Below, one piece after another: positions 8,956 to 17,662 of a stretch of DNA of 64,000 nt. The notes below the pieces were generated by a model that was given only the letters and a program-made list of their open reading frames with translations, did no database searches and had not been told where the DNA came from. This stretch comes from Stappia sp. WLB 29. GTDB lineage: Bacteria > Pseudomonadota > Alphaproteobacteria > Rhizobiales > Stappiaceae. The stretch lies in the NCBI RefSeq assembly GCF_023507705.1, contig NZ_JALBGD010000011.1, positions 1 to 64,000 on the forward strand. Direction: 5' to 3'. The translations under genes and the position numbers were made by a program. How positions within the stretch are numbered: position 1 is the first letter of the stretch; every line of letters begins with the position of its first letter.

Positions 8956-10548
8956 TCAGTCCTTCAGCACGCCATAGGCGACCGTGTACTCGTCCGTGCG
9001 CGGGATGTACTTGAGGCCCTTGCGGCTCGCCCAGGTGTTGACCTGATAGTGGATCGGGATGATCGCGAGATCGCCGATGGCCACTTCGGTCGCCTTGGCC
9101 AGCAAGCCTGCACGCTTCTCGTCGTCCACCTCGGACAGCGCATCCTCGATCAGCTTGTCGACCTCGGGGTTGGAGTAGCGCCCGCGATTGGCCGTGCCCA
9201 TGCCCTTGTCATTGTCGAAGGAGGCGATGAGCGCGCGCAGCGGCGAAGAGGCCTCGCCCGAGCCGGCACCCCAGCCGACCAGGATCAGCGAGAACTCCGG
9301 CAGGCCGTCCGCACCGGTGGACGCACGGGTGAAGTAGACCGAGCGCGGCATCGTCTCGACGGCTGTCTTGATGCCCGCCCGCGTCAGCATCTGGGCGATG
9401 GCCTCGGCGATCTTGGCATCGTTCAGATAGCGGTCGTTCGGCCCGTGGATGGTCAGCTCGAAGCCGTCCGGCAGCCCGGCCTCGGCGAGCAGCGCCTTCG
9501 CGCCTTCCACATCGTAGGCTTCGGCCTTCAGGTTCTCCGAAACGCCGAAGAAGCCTTCCGGCAGCAACTGGCCGGCGGGAATGGCGAGCCCTTCCATGAC
9601 GCGGTCGCGGATCAGCTCGCGCGAGATCGCCTTGGAAATAGCCTGACGCACGCGCAGGTCCTGCAGCGGGTTCTTGATGTCGCCGCCGCCATTCGCCTTC
9701 ACGAAGGGCGAGTTCTCGCGGAAGTGGTCGAGGTGAAGATAGATGACGCGGTTGGAAACGCCCTGCGAGAGAGCCACGTTGTCGCGCCCCTTCAGCGTTT
9801 CGATGTCGGTGGTCGGCACACCGTTGATGATGTCGACATCGCCGGCTAGAAGCGCGGCGACGCGCGAAGGGCCGGACTTGATCGGCTTCAGGGTGACCTT
9901 GTCCCAGATCGGCTTCTCGCCCCAATAGTCCGGGTTGGCCTCCAGCACGATCCGGTCGCCCGGCACGTATTCGGCGAACTTGTAAGGTCCGGTGCCGGCT
10001 GCCGCCTCACCCGAGTTGAAGGCTTCGGTCGTGCCGTTGCAGCCCGTCTCGTTGGAGATGATGGCGACGTTGCCGAGATCGTTGACCATGACCGGATAAG
10101 GAGCCTCCGTCTTCACGTGCACCGTGAAGTCGTCGATCTTCTCGAAGGTCTTGCCCTTGATGTAGGTACCGAAGCCGGCCGGCGAGTTCGGCACGTTGGG
10201 CGCGCGCTCGAAGGTGCAGATGACGTCGTCGGCATTGAAGTCCGACCCGTCGTGGAACTTCACGCCCTCGCGCAGCTTGAACTCCCAGGTCGTGCTGTCG
10301 ATCGGCTTCCACGAGACGGCGAGGCCCGGCTTGAAGTTCTGCCGCTCGTCCGGATTGGCCAGGCGGTCGAACATCATGAAGCCGAGCTGGTTGTTCGGTC
10401 CCAGATTGTGGAAATGCGGATCGATGGAGGTCGCCTCGGAATCGAGCCCGATCACGAGATCCTCGGCGGCCGCGGGCGCGGAGAAGGCGACAATGGCACA
10501 AGCCGCCCCCATGAGCGCGCGCGCGAGCGGCGTCCTTGCAGACTTCAT
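8956..10548 (-). CDS. Peptide-type ABC transporter substrate-binding protein (SBP_bac_5)
   Basis: Periplasmic binding protein of 530 aa. A clear signal peptide (MKSARTPLARALMGAACAIV..., cleavage probably after SAPAAA at ~28) precedes EDLVIGLDSEATSIDPHFHN. The family-5 body includes LREGVKFHDGSDFNADDVIC and a C-terminal GDLAIIPIHYQVNTWASRKG block. It is the first gene of the importer operon and is divergent from a LysR regulator; the shared region has an 11-bp inverted repeat. The ligand is unknown; the operon's deformylase and neighbouring deacylases suggest an N-blocked amino acid or small peptide. Confidence 0.9.
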   Translation of the reverse strand: MKSARTPLARALMGAACAIVAFSAPAAAEDLVIGLDSEATSIDPHFHNLGPNNQLGFMMFDRLANPDERQNFKPGLAVSWKPIDSTTWEFKLREGVKFHDGSDFNADDVICTFERAPNVPNSPAGFGTYIKGKTFEKIDDFTVHVKTEAPYPVMVNDLGNVAIISNETGCNGTTEAFNSGEAAAGTGPYKFAEYVPGDRIVLEANPDYWGEKPIWDKVTLKPIKSGPSRVAALLAGDVDIINGVPTTDIETLKGRDNVALSQGVSNRVIYLHLDHFRENSPFVKANGGGDIKNPLQDLRVRQAISKAISRELIRDRVMEGLAIPAGQLLPEGFFGVSENLKAEAYDVEGAKALLAEAGLPDGFELTIHGPNDRYLNDAKIAEAIAQMLTRAGIKTAVETMPRSVYFTRASTGADGLPEFSLILVGWGAGSGEASSPLRALIASFDNDKGMGTANRGRYSNPEVDKLIEDALSEVDDEKRAGLLAKATEVAIGDLAIIPIHYQVNTWASRKGLKYIPRTDEYTVAYGVLKD

Positions 10549-10557
10549 CAGGTAACT

Positions 10558-10579
10558 CCCCTCTGGATCCCCTCTGGAT
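10558..10579 (-). repeat. Tandem 11-bp duplication covering the Shine-Dalgarno
   Basis: CCCCTCTGGAT occurs twice back to back (10558-10568 and 10569-10579). On the minus strand this duplicates AGAGGGG, the ribosome binding site of the substrate-binding protein gene, placing the copies about 10 and 21 bases before its ATG. Confidence 0.75.
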
Positions 10580-10666
10580 TTTTCCAGACGGGGCGGGATC
10601 GAGTGGTCCCCGTCTGCTGGTGCCTTGTCTCGAGGTCGATCGCCCCGGCGGCTTGTGGGAAAGGCT

Positions 10667-10718
10667 ATTATGCGTTTATATAATCGACAAACGAAAAACG
10701 ATAACTCAAACGCATAAT
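10667..10718. promoter_or_regulatory. Probable LysR operator between divergent genes
   Basis: ATTATGCGTTT (10667-10677) and AAACGCATAAT (10708-10718) form a perfect 11-bp inverted repeat separated by 30 bases. A TATAAT box lies between the arms at 10679-10684. The element is in the 179-bp region between the importer operon and the LysR gene, where LysR-type regulators usually bind to repress themselves and activate the divergent operon. Confidence 0.7.
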
Positions 10719-10727
10719 GCTATTCCC

Positions 10728-11690
10728 ATGGCAAATACAGAGGTTACGGACGAAGCCCCGGCCCGGCAAGCTGCCAACAGTCTCAACCGCAGCGGCTTGA
10801 CGCTTCGCGAGCTGGAGGTGCTGCGAGCGGTCATCTCCGAAGGCAAGACGACGGCGGCGGCACATCGGCTGGGGATATCCCAGCCGGCCGTCAGCCGTGC
10901 GATCGCGCAGCTGGAGGCGCGGCTCAATCGCCAGCTCTTCCACCGCAACGGAAACAAGATCCTGCCGACCTCGGAGGGGCTGGCATTCAACGAGCAGATC
11001 GAACCGATCTTTGCGACGCTCGCCCGCCTCAATGCGGCGGAAACCGAAGACCTCAACGCCCAGCGGCTGCGGATCGCAGCACCGCCCACCCTCGCCCACA
11101 GGCTGATGACGCGGCTCATCCCCGGTTTCCTGAAGGAAAATCCGGAAGCCTCGGTGCATCTGGAAATCGGCATGTCGACCAACGTCACGGCGGCAGTCGC
11201 CGACGAAAACGCAGATCTCGGCATCAGCGACGGCCGAATGCGGCATGACGGCCTGAAGATGTATCCGTTCCGTCAGGCCATCGCCCACGCCGCGATCCCG
11301 GTCGACCACAGGCTTGCGCAACGGGACGAGATCGTGCCGGAGGACCTTGCCGGCGAATCCTTCATCGCGCTGACCCGCCGCTTCCATCAGCGCAACGTCT
11401 ACGACCGGATCTTCGCCGAACGCGGTATCGAGCGGAAAATCCGTGCCGAAACGGCAACCAGCATCGCCATCTGCGAACTGGTGCGCGAGGGAATGGGAAT
11501 CGGGCTGGTGAACCCGTTCCCGGTGAGCCTGCGCCCACTCGAGGGCGTGGTGTTCCGCCGATTCTCGCCAAGGGTCGACTACCTCACCCAGTTCTTCGTT
11601 CCCGCCGGACGCGTCTCACCGATCGCCCAGCGCTTCATCGAACATGCGCGCCGGGCCGTGCCGGTCGACGCCTACTCGCATCCGGCCTGA
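10728..11690 (+). CDS. LysR-family transcriptional regulator
   Basis: A 320-aa protein with an N-terminal winged helix-turn-helix (about 24-83: LRELEVLRAVISEGKTTAAA, then QPAVSRAIAQLEARLNRQLF) and a periplasmic-binding-like effector domain (about 110-300). The ATG at 10728 is 10 bases after the inverted repeat; longer upstream frame would run through the promoter. It is followed after 25 bases by the M20 deacetylase gene and then the AstE/AspA-family gene, so the three probably form one operon. Likely role: regulation of the divergent ABC importer plus its own operon in response to the imported compound. Confidence 0.88.
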   Translation: MANTEVTDEAPARQAANSLNRSGLTLRELEVLRAVISEGKTTAAAHRLGISQPAVSRAIAQLEARLNRQLFHRNGNKILPTSEGLAFNEQIEPIFATLARLNAAETEDLNAQRLRIAAPPTLAHRLMTRLIPGFLKENPEASVHLEIGMSTNVTAAVADENADLGISDGRMRHDGLKMYPFRQAIAHAAIPVDHRLAQRDEIVPEDLAGESFIALTRRFHQRNVYDRIFAERGIERKIRAETATSIAICELVREGMGIGLVNPFPVSLRPLEGVVFRRFSPRVDYLTQFFVPAGRVSPIAQRFIEHARRAVPVDAYSHPA

Positions 11691-11715
11691 TCCGGCCGCA
11701 AGGAAAGGAAATCGC

Positions 11716-12882
11716 ATGCTCCAGCTTGCTGCCCCACGCTCGGCCGGCACCCTGAAGGACCTTGTCGGCTTCGACACGACAAGCCGCAATTCCAATCTCG
11801 CATTGATTGCCCATGTCGAAACGTTCTTCGCCGCGCGCGGGATCGCCACGACGCGCGTGCCGGACGAGACCGGAGAGAAGGCGAACCTGATCGCCACCAT
11901 CGGCCCGAAGGACGTTCCGGGCTTCGTGCTGTCGGGGCATACGGATGTGGTGCCGGTGGACGGGCAAAACTGGACCAGCGACGCCTTCACGCTGACCGAG
12001 CGCGACGGCCTGCTCTACGGGCGCGGCGCCTGCGACATGAAAGGTTTCCTCGCCTGCTGTCTCGCGAAGGTCGACGACATGCTGGCGCGCGATCTCGCCA
12101 AGCCGATTCATTTCGCCTTCTCCTATGACGAGGAAGTGGGCTGCAAGGGCGTGCCGAGTCTCATTGAGCGGCTGGTCGAAACTGTCGCGTTGCCTGAGGC
12201 CTGCTTCGTCGGCGAGCCGACGGAGATGCAGGTGATCATCGGTCACAAGGCCAAGCGCTCCTACCGGGCCATCGTTACGGGCCGGACCTGCCATTCCTCG
12301 CTGGCCCCGCAGGGCGTCAACGCCATCGATCATGCCGCGCGCCTGATCCTCAAGGTGCGCGAGATGGGCATGGAGCTCGCGGCGGGTCCGAGCGACCCGC
12401 TGTACGATGTGCCGGTGACGACGGCCCATACGGGCACGGTTTCCGGCGGCACGGCGCTCAACATCGTGCCGGACCACTGCGAGTTCGCCTTCGAGTTCCG
12501 GATCCTGCCGGGCGAAGATGCCGATGCCTTGGTCGACGAGGTGATGCGCTTTGCCCGGGAAGAGATCGAGCCGGAAATGAAGGCACGTGCGCCCGAAACC
12601 AGCATCGCCTTCGAACAGATCTCCAGCTTCCCCGGCCTCGACACCTCGGCGGACGCCGATGTGACCCGCCTTGCCAAGCGGCTGGCCGAACGCAACGACC
12701 ACGCCAAGGTCGCCTACGGCACCGAAGGCGGCCGGTTCGTCGAGATCGCCGCGATCCCGACCGTGGTGATCGGCCCCGGCTCCATCGAGCAGGCCCACAA
12801 GGCGGACGAGTTCATTGCCGTCACGGAACTCGCCAAGTGCGAGGCCTTCCTCGACCGGCTGATCGACGAAGCCGCCCGCTGA
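11716..12882 (+). CDS. argE: M20-family deacetylase, acetylornithine deacetylase (ArgE)-like
   Basis: Metallohydrolase predicted to remove the acetyl group from N2-acetylornithine or a related N-acyl amino acid. The 388-aa length fits ArgE. Metal ligands and catalytic residues are visible: LSGHTDVVPVDG (about 77), YGRGACDMKGF (Asp, about 108), YDEEVGCKG (catalytic Glu pair, about 139), GEPTEM, and the C-terminal QAHKADEF His. AAGGAAAGGAA precedes the ATG at 11716; the in-frame ATG further upstream lies inside the LysR gene. Context beside a peptide-type importer and other deacylases leaves a catabolic role as likely as arginine biosynthesis. Confidence 0.85.
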   Translation: MLQLAAPRSAGTLKDLVGFDTTSRNSNLALIAHVETFFAARGIATTRVPDETGEKANLIATIGPKDVPGFVLSGHTDVVPVDGQNWTSDAFTLTERDGLLYGRGACDMKGFLACCLAKVDDMLARDLAKPIHFAFSYDEEVGCKGVPSLIERLVETVALPEACFVGEPTEMQVIIGHKAKRSYRAIVTGRTCHSSLAPQGVNAIDHAARLILKVREMGMELAAGPSDPLYDVPVTTAHTGTVSGGTALNIVPDHCEFAFEFRILPGEDADALVDEVMRFAREEIEPEMKARAPETSIAFEQISSFPGLDTSADADVTRLAKRLAERNDHAKVAYGTEGGRFVEIAAIPTVVIGPGSIEQAHKADEFIAVTELAKCEAFLDRLIDEAAR

Positions 12883-12919
12883 ATCATAGTTTCCCGTACC
12901 GCCATCGCCGAGAGACACC

Positions 12920-13879
12920 ATGACCGCCCAGACCCCGCCTGTCGAACTGTCGAAAACCGACATCACCCCCTATCGCGCCGGCAATACCGGCATCGAGGGC
13001 GTCACCACTTTCGATAGCGGCGTTGCCGGTCCGCACGTAGCCGTGACGGCGGTGGTTCATGGCAACGAGTTGTGCGGCCCGATCGCACTGGACTGGCTGT
13101 TCCGCCAGGATGTCCGCCCGGTGCGCGGCAAGCTCTCGCTCGCGTTCATCAACCTGGATGCCTACGACCGTTTCGACCCGGCCGATCCCTTTGCCTCGCG
13201 CTGGGCGGACGAGGACATGAACCGCCTGTGGCAGCCGGAGACGCTGAACGGCGGCGAGACCTTGGAGCGCAAACGTGCCAAGGAGCTGCGCCCCTTCATC
13301 GACGACGTCGACCTGCTGCTCGACATCCACTCCATGCAGAGCGCGACGGCACCGCTCTACATCGCTGGCCCGCTGGCCAAGGGGCGTACGCTGGCCCGTG
13401 CGGTGGGAACGCCGGCGCTGGTGGTCAGCGACGAGGGCCACGCGGCCGGCAAACGGATGCGCGACTATGGCGGTTTCGGTGATCCTGCGAGTCAAAAGAA
13501 CGCGCTGCTGGTGGAATGCGGCCAGCACTGGGAGGCGGCCAGCGCCGATGTGGCGCTGGAGACGGCCCTCCGTTTCCTGCAGGTGACGGGTGCCGTGGCC
13601 GAGAACGCCTTTGCCGACGAACTGGCCCGCTTCCCCCCGCCGAAGCCACAGGACTTCATCGAGATCATCGAGCCGGTGACCATCATGACCGATGCCTTCC
13701 GCTTCGTGGAGGACTATGTCGGGCAGGAGGTGATCGAAAAGGCCGGTACCGTGATTGCCCATGACGGCGATACGCCCGTGACCGTGCCGGAAGACCGCAC
13801 GGTGCTGATCATGCCGAACCGGCGACCGGTGAAGGGCCAGACAGCCGTTCGGCTGGGTCGCTTCGTCGCCGGGGCATGA
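12920..13879 (+). CDS. Succinylglutamate desuccinylase/aspartoacylase family protein
   Basis: Zinc carboxypeptidase-fold deacylase, 319 aa. The zinc-binding HGNE motif is at about 50-53, the second zinc His in LLLDIHSMQS (about 134), and the catalytic Glu in VECGQHWE (about 199). These are the landmarks of the AstE/AspA family, which cleaves N-succinylglutamate, N-acetylaspartate or N-acetyl-diaminobutyrate. It is the third gene after the LysR regulator, 37 bases behind the M20 deacetylase. Exact substrate is not decided by the sequence; no ast or ectoine genes are visible nearby. Confidence 0.8.
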   Translation: MTAQTPPVELSKTDITPYRAGNTGIEGVTTFDSGVAGPHVAVTAVVHGNELCGPIALDWLFRQDVRPVRGKLSLAFINLDAYDRFDPADPFASRWADEDMNRLWQPETLNGGETLERKRAKELRPFIDDVDLLLDIHSMQSATAPLYIAGPLAKGRTLARAVGTPALVVSDEGHAAGKRMRDYGGFGDPASQKNALLVECGQHWEAASADVALETALRFLQVTGAVAENAFADELARFPPPKPQDFIEIIEPVTIMTDAFRFVEDYVGQEVIEKAGTVIAHDGDTPVTVPEDRTVLIMPNRRPVKGQTAVRLGRFVAGA

Positions 13880-13902
13880 ACTCGGTCCGGCGACTTTCGC
13901 CG

Positions 13903-13931
13903 TTGCGGACGGTGCCGGCATGCGCTACTGA
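13903..13931 (+). promoter_or_regulatory. Candidate trp promoter placing +1 at the leader ATG
   Basis: TTGCGG (13903-13908) and TACTGA (13926-13931) are 17 bases apart. Transcription would start near 13938-13939, the A of the leader ATG. In Sinorhizobium meliloti the trp leader mRNA is reported to begin at its start codon, so this arrangement is plausible here. The -10 match is weak. Confidence 0.4.
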
Positions 13932-13938
13932 CAAAAGC

Positions 13939-13986
13939 ATGACGATGACGACGACGATCAACGGCTGGTGGTGGCGCTCCTGGTAA
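13939..13986 (+). CDS. trpL: trp operon leader peptide (15 aa)
   Basis: The peptide reads [15 protein letters not shown], with three consecutive Trp codons and a fourth just before the TAA stop. It sits 130 bases upstream of trpE(G) and is followed by competing hairpins, the classic layout of ribosome-mediated attenuation: when charged tRNA-Trp is scarce the ribosome stalls on the TGG run and the terminator does not form. No convincing Shine-Dalgarno precedes the ATG, consistent with leaderless translation. Confidence 0.9.
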   Translation: MTMTTTINGWWWRSW

Positions 13987-14006
13987 CAGGCGGCGAACGA
14001 CAGCGC

Positions 14007-14068
14007 GTGACGTAACGTCACTCGAGGAGTTTCACAAAGCCGCCGCGGGGTCCCGCCGGCGGCTTTGT
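14007..14068 (+). terminator. trp attenuator region
   Basis: Two stems follow the leader peptide. GTGACGT/ACGTCAC (14007-14021) is a small palindrome. ACAAAGCCGCC (14034-14044) pairs with GGCGGCTTTGT (14058-14068), extended inside by GCGGG/CCCGC, giving a very stable hairpin. The following TTTGTCATG is a poor T-run. Together with the Trp-rich peptide this is read as the attenuator of trpE(G). Confidence 0.75.
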
Positions 14069-14116
14069 CATGTCCGGCCGGGAGGATCGCGGCCAGCGGA
14101 GGCAGGGAAGACGGAC

Positions 14117-16300
14117 ATGCAGACAGGACGCGAAGAGACCTTCGTGACGAAGGGAGGCATCGGCATCAGCGTCATGACGCGGGCCGCCGATTACGAACAG
14201 GGCACATCGCCCTGGATCGACCGGCTGGACGCGGAGCGAGGTGCGGTCTTCTCCTCCTCCTATGAATATCCGGGGCGCTATACCCGCTGGGACATGGCGC
14301 TGGTCAACCCGCCGCTGGTGCTGGAATCGCGCGGACCCAACGTGCGCGTCGAAGCGCTGAACGAGCGCGGGCTTCTGCTGCTACCGGCGGTCGAGCGCTG
14401 CCTGGCCGCGCATGAGGATGTGGAGGGACTTGCGCGCAATGAGGGAACGCTCACCTTGAGGGTCCGTCCCGCGACCCGCGCCTTCTCCGAGGAAGAACGC
14501 TCGCGCCAGCCTTCAGTCTTCTCGGTGATCCGGGCGGTCAGCGCGCTGTTCGCCTGCGACGACGGGCATCTCGGCCTCTATGGTGCCTTCGGCTACGATC
14601 TCGCGTTCCAGTTCGAGCCTATCGAACTGGTCCTCGTCCGCCCCGACGACCAACGCGACGTGGTGCTCTATCTGCCGGACGAGATCCTGCTGGTCGACCA
14701 CTACGGCCGCAAGGCACATGTGCGAAGCTACGACTTCGAGGTCGACGGGACCAGCACCGCCGACCTGCCGCGCGGCGGGTCGAAGGAGGCCTATCGGCCG
14801 GCCAACGAAAATCCGGGGCGGGGCGACCATGAGCCCGGCGAATATGCGAAGCTGGTGGACGCAGCCAAGGACTATTTCCGGCGCGGCGACCTGTTCGAGA
14901 CCGTCCCCGGCCAGGTGTTCTACGAAGCCTGCCCGGCAGCGCCTTCCGCCGTGAGCCGGCGACTGACGGAGATCAACCCTTCCCCTTACGGCTTCTTCAT
15001 CAACCTGGGCAATGCCGAATACCTCGTCGGCGCAAGCCCGGAGATGTATGTGCGTGTGTCCGGGCGGCGCGTGGAGACATGCCCGATCTCCGGCACGATC
15101 CGGCGTGGCAGAAACGCCATCGAGGACGAAGCCCAGATCCGCAAGCTGTTGAATTCGGCCAAGGACGAGGCCGAGTTGACCATGTGCTCGGATGTCGATC
15201 GCAACGACAAGAGCCGCATCTGCGTGCCGGGCTCCGTCCGGGTGATCGGCCGGCGCCAGATCGAGATGTATTCCCGCCTGATCCATACGGTCGACCACAT
15301 CGAAGGTATCCTGCGCGACGATCTCGACGCGCTCGACGCCTTCCTGTCGCACACATGGGCGGTAACGGTGACCGGCGCGCCGAAGCGATGGGCGATGGAG
15401 TTCATCGAGCGCCACGAGAAGAGCCCGCGCGCCTGGTATGGTGGCGCCATCGGTGCCATCCTGTTCAACGGCGACATGAACACCGGCCTGACGCTCCGCA
15501 CCGTCCGGATCAAGGACGGCGTCGCCCAGATCCGAGCCGGCGCGACGCTGCTCTACGACAGTGTGCCTGAGGAGGAGGAGGCCGAGACGGAGCTGAAGGC
15601 AGAGGCCATGCGCGCCGCCGTGCGCGAGGCCGGGCTCGCCCGCGAGCGCAAGCTCGATCCGCTCGCCGCCCAACCGGGCAAGGGGCTGAAGATCCTGCTC
15701 GTCGACCACGAGGACAGCTTCGTCCACACGCTCGCCAACTACTTCCGGCAAACCGGTGCGGAGGTGGTCACCTATCGTTCGCCTGTTGCGGAGAGCGTGT
15801 TCCACGACGCGGCACCGGACCTGGTGGTGTTGTCGCCCGGCCCCGGCAGTCCGAAAGACTTCGACTGCGCGGCGACCATCGGCCGGGCGCGGGCGCGCGG
15901 ATTGCCGATCTTTGGCGTCTGTCTCGGACTGCAGGCTTTGGCGGAAGCCTATGGCGGCGAACTCGCCCAACTCGCCATCCCCATGCACGGCAAGCCTTCG
16001 CCCGTCTCCTTCACCGAAGGCTCGATGCTGTTCGAGGGACTCGTCTCGCCGGTGACGGTCGGACGTTATCACTCGCTGCATGCAAAACGGGACAAGCTGC
16101 CGGCCGGCTTCCGGATAACTTCCGAGACCGAGGACGGGACAATCATGGCCCTAGAGCACGAGAGCGAGCCGGTCGCGGCAGTGCAATTCCATCCCGAGTC
16201 GATCATGTCGCTCGATCAGGATGCCGGCCACCGGATCATCCAGAACGTGGTGACTCGCCTTGCCCGGCAGAAGCTGCAGGCGATGGCCGCTGCCAGCTGA
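14117..16300 (+). CDS. trpE(G): Fused anthranilate synthase, components I and II
   Basis: Converts chorismate and glutamine to anthranilate, the first step of tryptophan synthesis. The 727-aa protein joins a TrpE domain (about 1-510; blocks [30 protein letters not shown] and [20 protein letters not shown]) to a class I glutamine amidotransferase TrpG domain (about 530-720) with the catalytic Cys in [12 protein letters not shown] and the His-Glu pair in [10 protein letters not shown]. This fusion is characteristic of Rhizobiales and some other bacteria. GGAGG lies upstream of the ATG. It is regulated by attenuation through the Trp-rich leader and ends just before a strong bidirectional terminator. 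Confidence 0.96.
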   Translation: MQTGREETFVTKGGIGISVMTRAADYEQGTSPWIDRLDAERGAVFSSSYEYPGRYTRWDMALVNPPLVLESRGPNVRVEALNERGLLLLPAVERCLAAHEDVEGLARNEGTLTLRVRPATRAFSEEERSRQPSVFSVIRAVSALFACDDGHLGLYGAFGYDLAFQFEPIELVLVRPDDQRDVVLYLPDEILLVDHYGRKAHVRSYDFEVDGTSTADLPRGGSKEAYRPANENPGRGDHEPGEYAKLVDAAKDYFRRGDLFETVPGQVFYEACPAAPSAVSRRLTEINPSPYGFFINLGNAEYLVGASPEMYVRVSGRRVETCPISGTIRRGRNAIEDEAQIRKLLNSAKDEAELTMCSDVDRNDKSRICVPGSVRVIGRRQIEMYSRLIHTVDHIEGILRDDLDALDAFLSHTWAVTVTGAPKRWAMEFIERHEKSPRAWYGGAIGAILFNGDMNTGLTLRTVRIKDGVAQIRAGATLLYDSVPEEEEAETELKAEAMRAAVREAGLARERKLDPLAAQPGKGLKILLVDHEDSFVHTLANYFRQTGAEVVTYRSPVAESVFHDAAPDLVVLSPGPGSPKDFDCAATIGRARARGLPIFGVCLGLQALAEAYGGELAQLAIPMHGKPSPVSFTEGSMLFEGLVSPVTVGRYHSLHAKRDKLPAGFRITSETEDGTIMALEHESEPVAAVQFHPESIMSLDQDAGHRIIQNVVTRLARQKLQAMAAAS

Positions 16301-16317
16301 TCGGCAGCACAACACCT

Positions 16318-16350
16318 GAATTCGGGCGCGGCACCGCCGCGCCCGAATTC
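16318..16350. terminator. Bidirectional terminator between trpE(G) and the HxlR gene
   Basis: GAATTCGGGCGCGG (16318-16331) pairs perfectly with CCGCGCCCGAATTC (16337-16350) across a 5-nt loop: a 14-bp stem placed between two convergent genes, ending one base before the HxlR stop codon. The T-run is weak on the plus strand (TCTATTCC). Confidence 0.75.
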
Positions 16351-16351
16351 T

Positions 16352-16741
16352 CTATTCCGCAGCGCCGAGCTCCGCGTCCCTGCCGAGGCAGCTCTGCCTG
16401 CTGCGCATCTTCAGCTTGTGCGACACCTCGACGATGGCACGGATCGCCGGCAGCAGTTCCGAGCCAAGATCGGTCAGCGAATATTCCACCGACGGCGGCG
16501 ATGTCGGGCGCACGGCGCGCGCGACCACACCCTTCTTTTCCAGATCTCTGAGCCGTGCAGTCAGCACCTTTGCCGAGACGGCCGGAATGTCCAGCCGCAA
16601 CTCGGAGAACCGACGCGGTCCGGCCGCCAGGCACCAGATCACGTTCGGTGTCCATGCGCCTTTCAGGATTTCCATGCAGTGGCTGAGCGGGCAGCCCTCC
16701 GGCGGCGGAGGGCTTTGGTTCTTTCGGATCTTGAGGGCCAT
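16352..16741 (-). CDS. HxlR-family transcriptional regulator
   Basis: A 129-aa winged-helix regulator. It begins MALKIRKNQSPPPPEGCPLS, with the conserved Cys near the N terminus and the CPLSHCMEILKGAWTPNVIW block of the HxlR domain, followed by GPRRFSELRLDIPAVSAKVL and the wing EYSLTDLGSEL. I chose the ATG at 16741 because GGGGAAGG lies just upstream; the longer frame to 16867 runs through the promoter region. The gene is divergent from a glutathione S-transferase gene, a common arrangement in which HxlR senses reactive or thiol-modifying compounds and represses its neighbour. Confidence 0.88.
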   Translation of the reverse strand: MALKIRKNQSPPPPEGCPLSHCMEILKGAWTPNVIWCLAAGPRRFSELRLDIPAVSAKVLTARLRDLEKKGVVARAVRPTSPPSVEYSLTDLGSELLPAIRAIVEVSHKLKMRSRQSCLGRDAELGAAE

Positions 16742-16850
16742 GCCTGCCTTCCCCGACGAACGATGCCGGGTTCTTTTCCTGCACGCCAAAGCGAACGGGA
16801 ACGGGTTACCAGTCGGAAATCTCATTCTCCCGTAACACAAGGTTTGCAGG

Positions 16851-16880
16851 TTTACAAAGGTAACCAAAGCTTCCTAGATG
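16851..16880 (+). promoter_or_regulatory. Candidate GST promoter in the HxlR/GST divergent region
   Basis: TTTACA (16851-16856) is 18 bases before TAGATG (16875-16880). The surrounding DNA carries repeated ACAAGG/ACAAAGG elements and a GGTTACC/GGTAACC pair (16804-16810, 16859-16865), which may belong to an HxlR operator. The rest of the 16742-16962 region has no gene. Confidence 0.35.
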
Positions 16881-16962
16881 CCGAAGACGCTGCGATCAAC
16901 CGTAGCAACATGTTCCGCTCCGGATACAACCGGGCGGCCAGACATATGAGAGCATTGAAAAC

Positions 16963-17577
16963 ATGAAGCTCTACTACAAGCCGGGCGCCTGCTCGCTCGC
17001 CACTCATATCGTCCTCAACGAGTTGGGCCTGTCCTTCGACGTGGAAAGCGTCGATACGGCCGCCAAGAAGACGGCGGGTGGGCGCGACTTCCTCGAGATC
17101 AACCCGGACGGCTACGTTCCCGCGCTGGAGCTGGACAACGGCACCGTGCTGACCGAGGGCGCCGCTATCCTGCAATATCTTGCAGACCAGCACCCGGCTT
17201 CCGGCCTGGCACCCGCGCCCGGCTCCTGGGAGCGCACCCAGCTGCACCAGCACCTGAACTTCATCTCTGCCGAACTGCACAAGTCCTTCGGGCCGCTGTT
17301 CCTGGGTGCGGAAGGTGCCGCCCGCGATGCGGCAGTCGAGAAGGTGCTCAAGCGGATCGCACATTTCGAGCCGATCTTCGCCGACGGCCGTACCTACCTG
17401 ATGGGCGACGTGTTCTCGGTCGCCGATGCCTATCTCTTCACCGTGCTGAACTGGACCGGTTTCGTCGGGATCTCGCTCGACGAGTTTCCGAATGTGAAGG
17501 CCTTCCAAGCACGCGCCGGGGGCCGCGCGGCCGCCCGCCATGCGCTGGAGCGCGAGGGCCTGCTGAAGGCCGCCTGA
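16963..17577 (+). CDS. gst: Glutathione S-transferase, beta class
   Basis: Conjugates glutathione to electrophiles in the cytoplasm. The 204-aa protein begins MKLYYKPGACSLATHIVLNE; the Cys at position 10 in GACSLA marks the bacterial beta class. The thioredoxin-like domain ends with the glutathione-contacting LTEGAAILQYLAD block (about 63-75), followed by the all-helical C-terminal domain with VADAYLFTVLNW. Length is normal for GstA. It is followed on the same strand by an NTF2-like gene and a tautomerase gene, probably one transcript, and likely controlled by the divergent HxlR regulator. Confidence 0.92.
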   Translation: MKLYYKPGACSLATHIVLNELGLSFDVESVDTAAKKTAGGRDFLEINPDGYVPALELDNGTVLTEGAAILQYLADQHPASGLAPAPGSWERTQLHQHLNFISAELHKSFGPLFLGAEGAARDAAVEKVLKRIAHFEPIFADGRTYLMGDVFSVADAYLFTVLNWTGFVGISLDEFPNVKAFQARAGGRAAARHALEREGLLKAA

Positions 17578-17662
17578 ACGGACGGTTTCCTGCAAGCGTA
17601 TCGGAGCGGCGGGCGGATTGCCTGCCCGTCGCGTCCGGCAAGGTCAGGATCGGGGCACTCTG

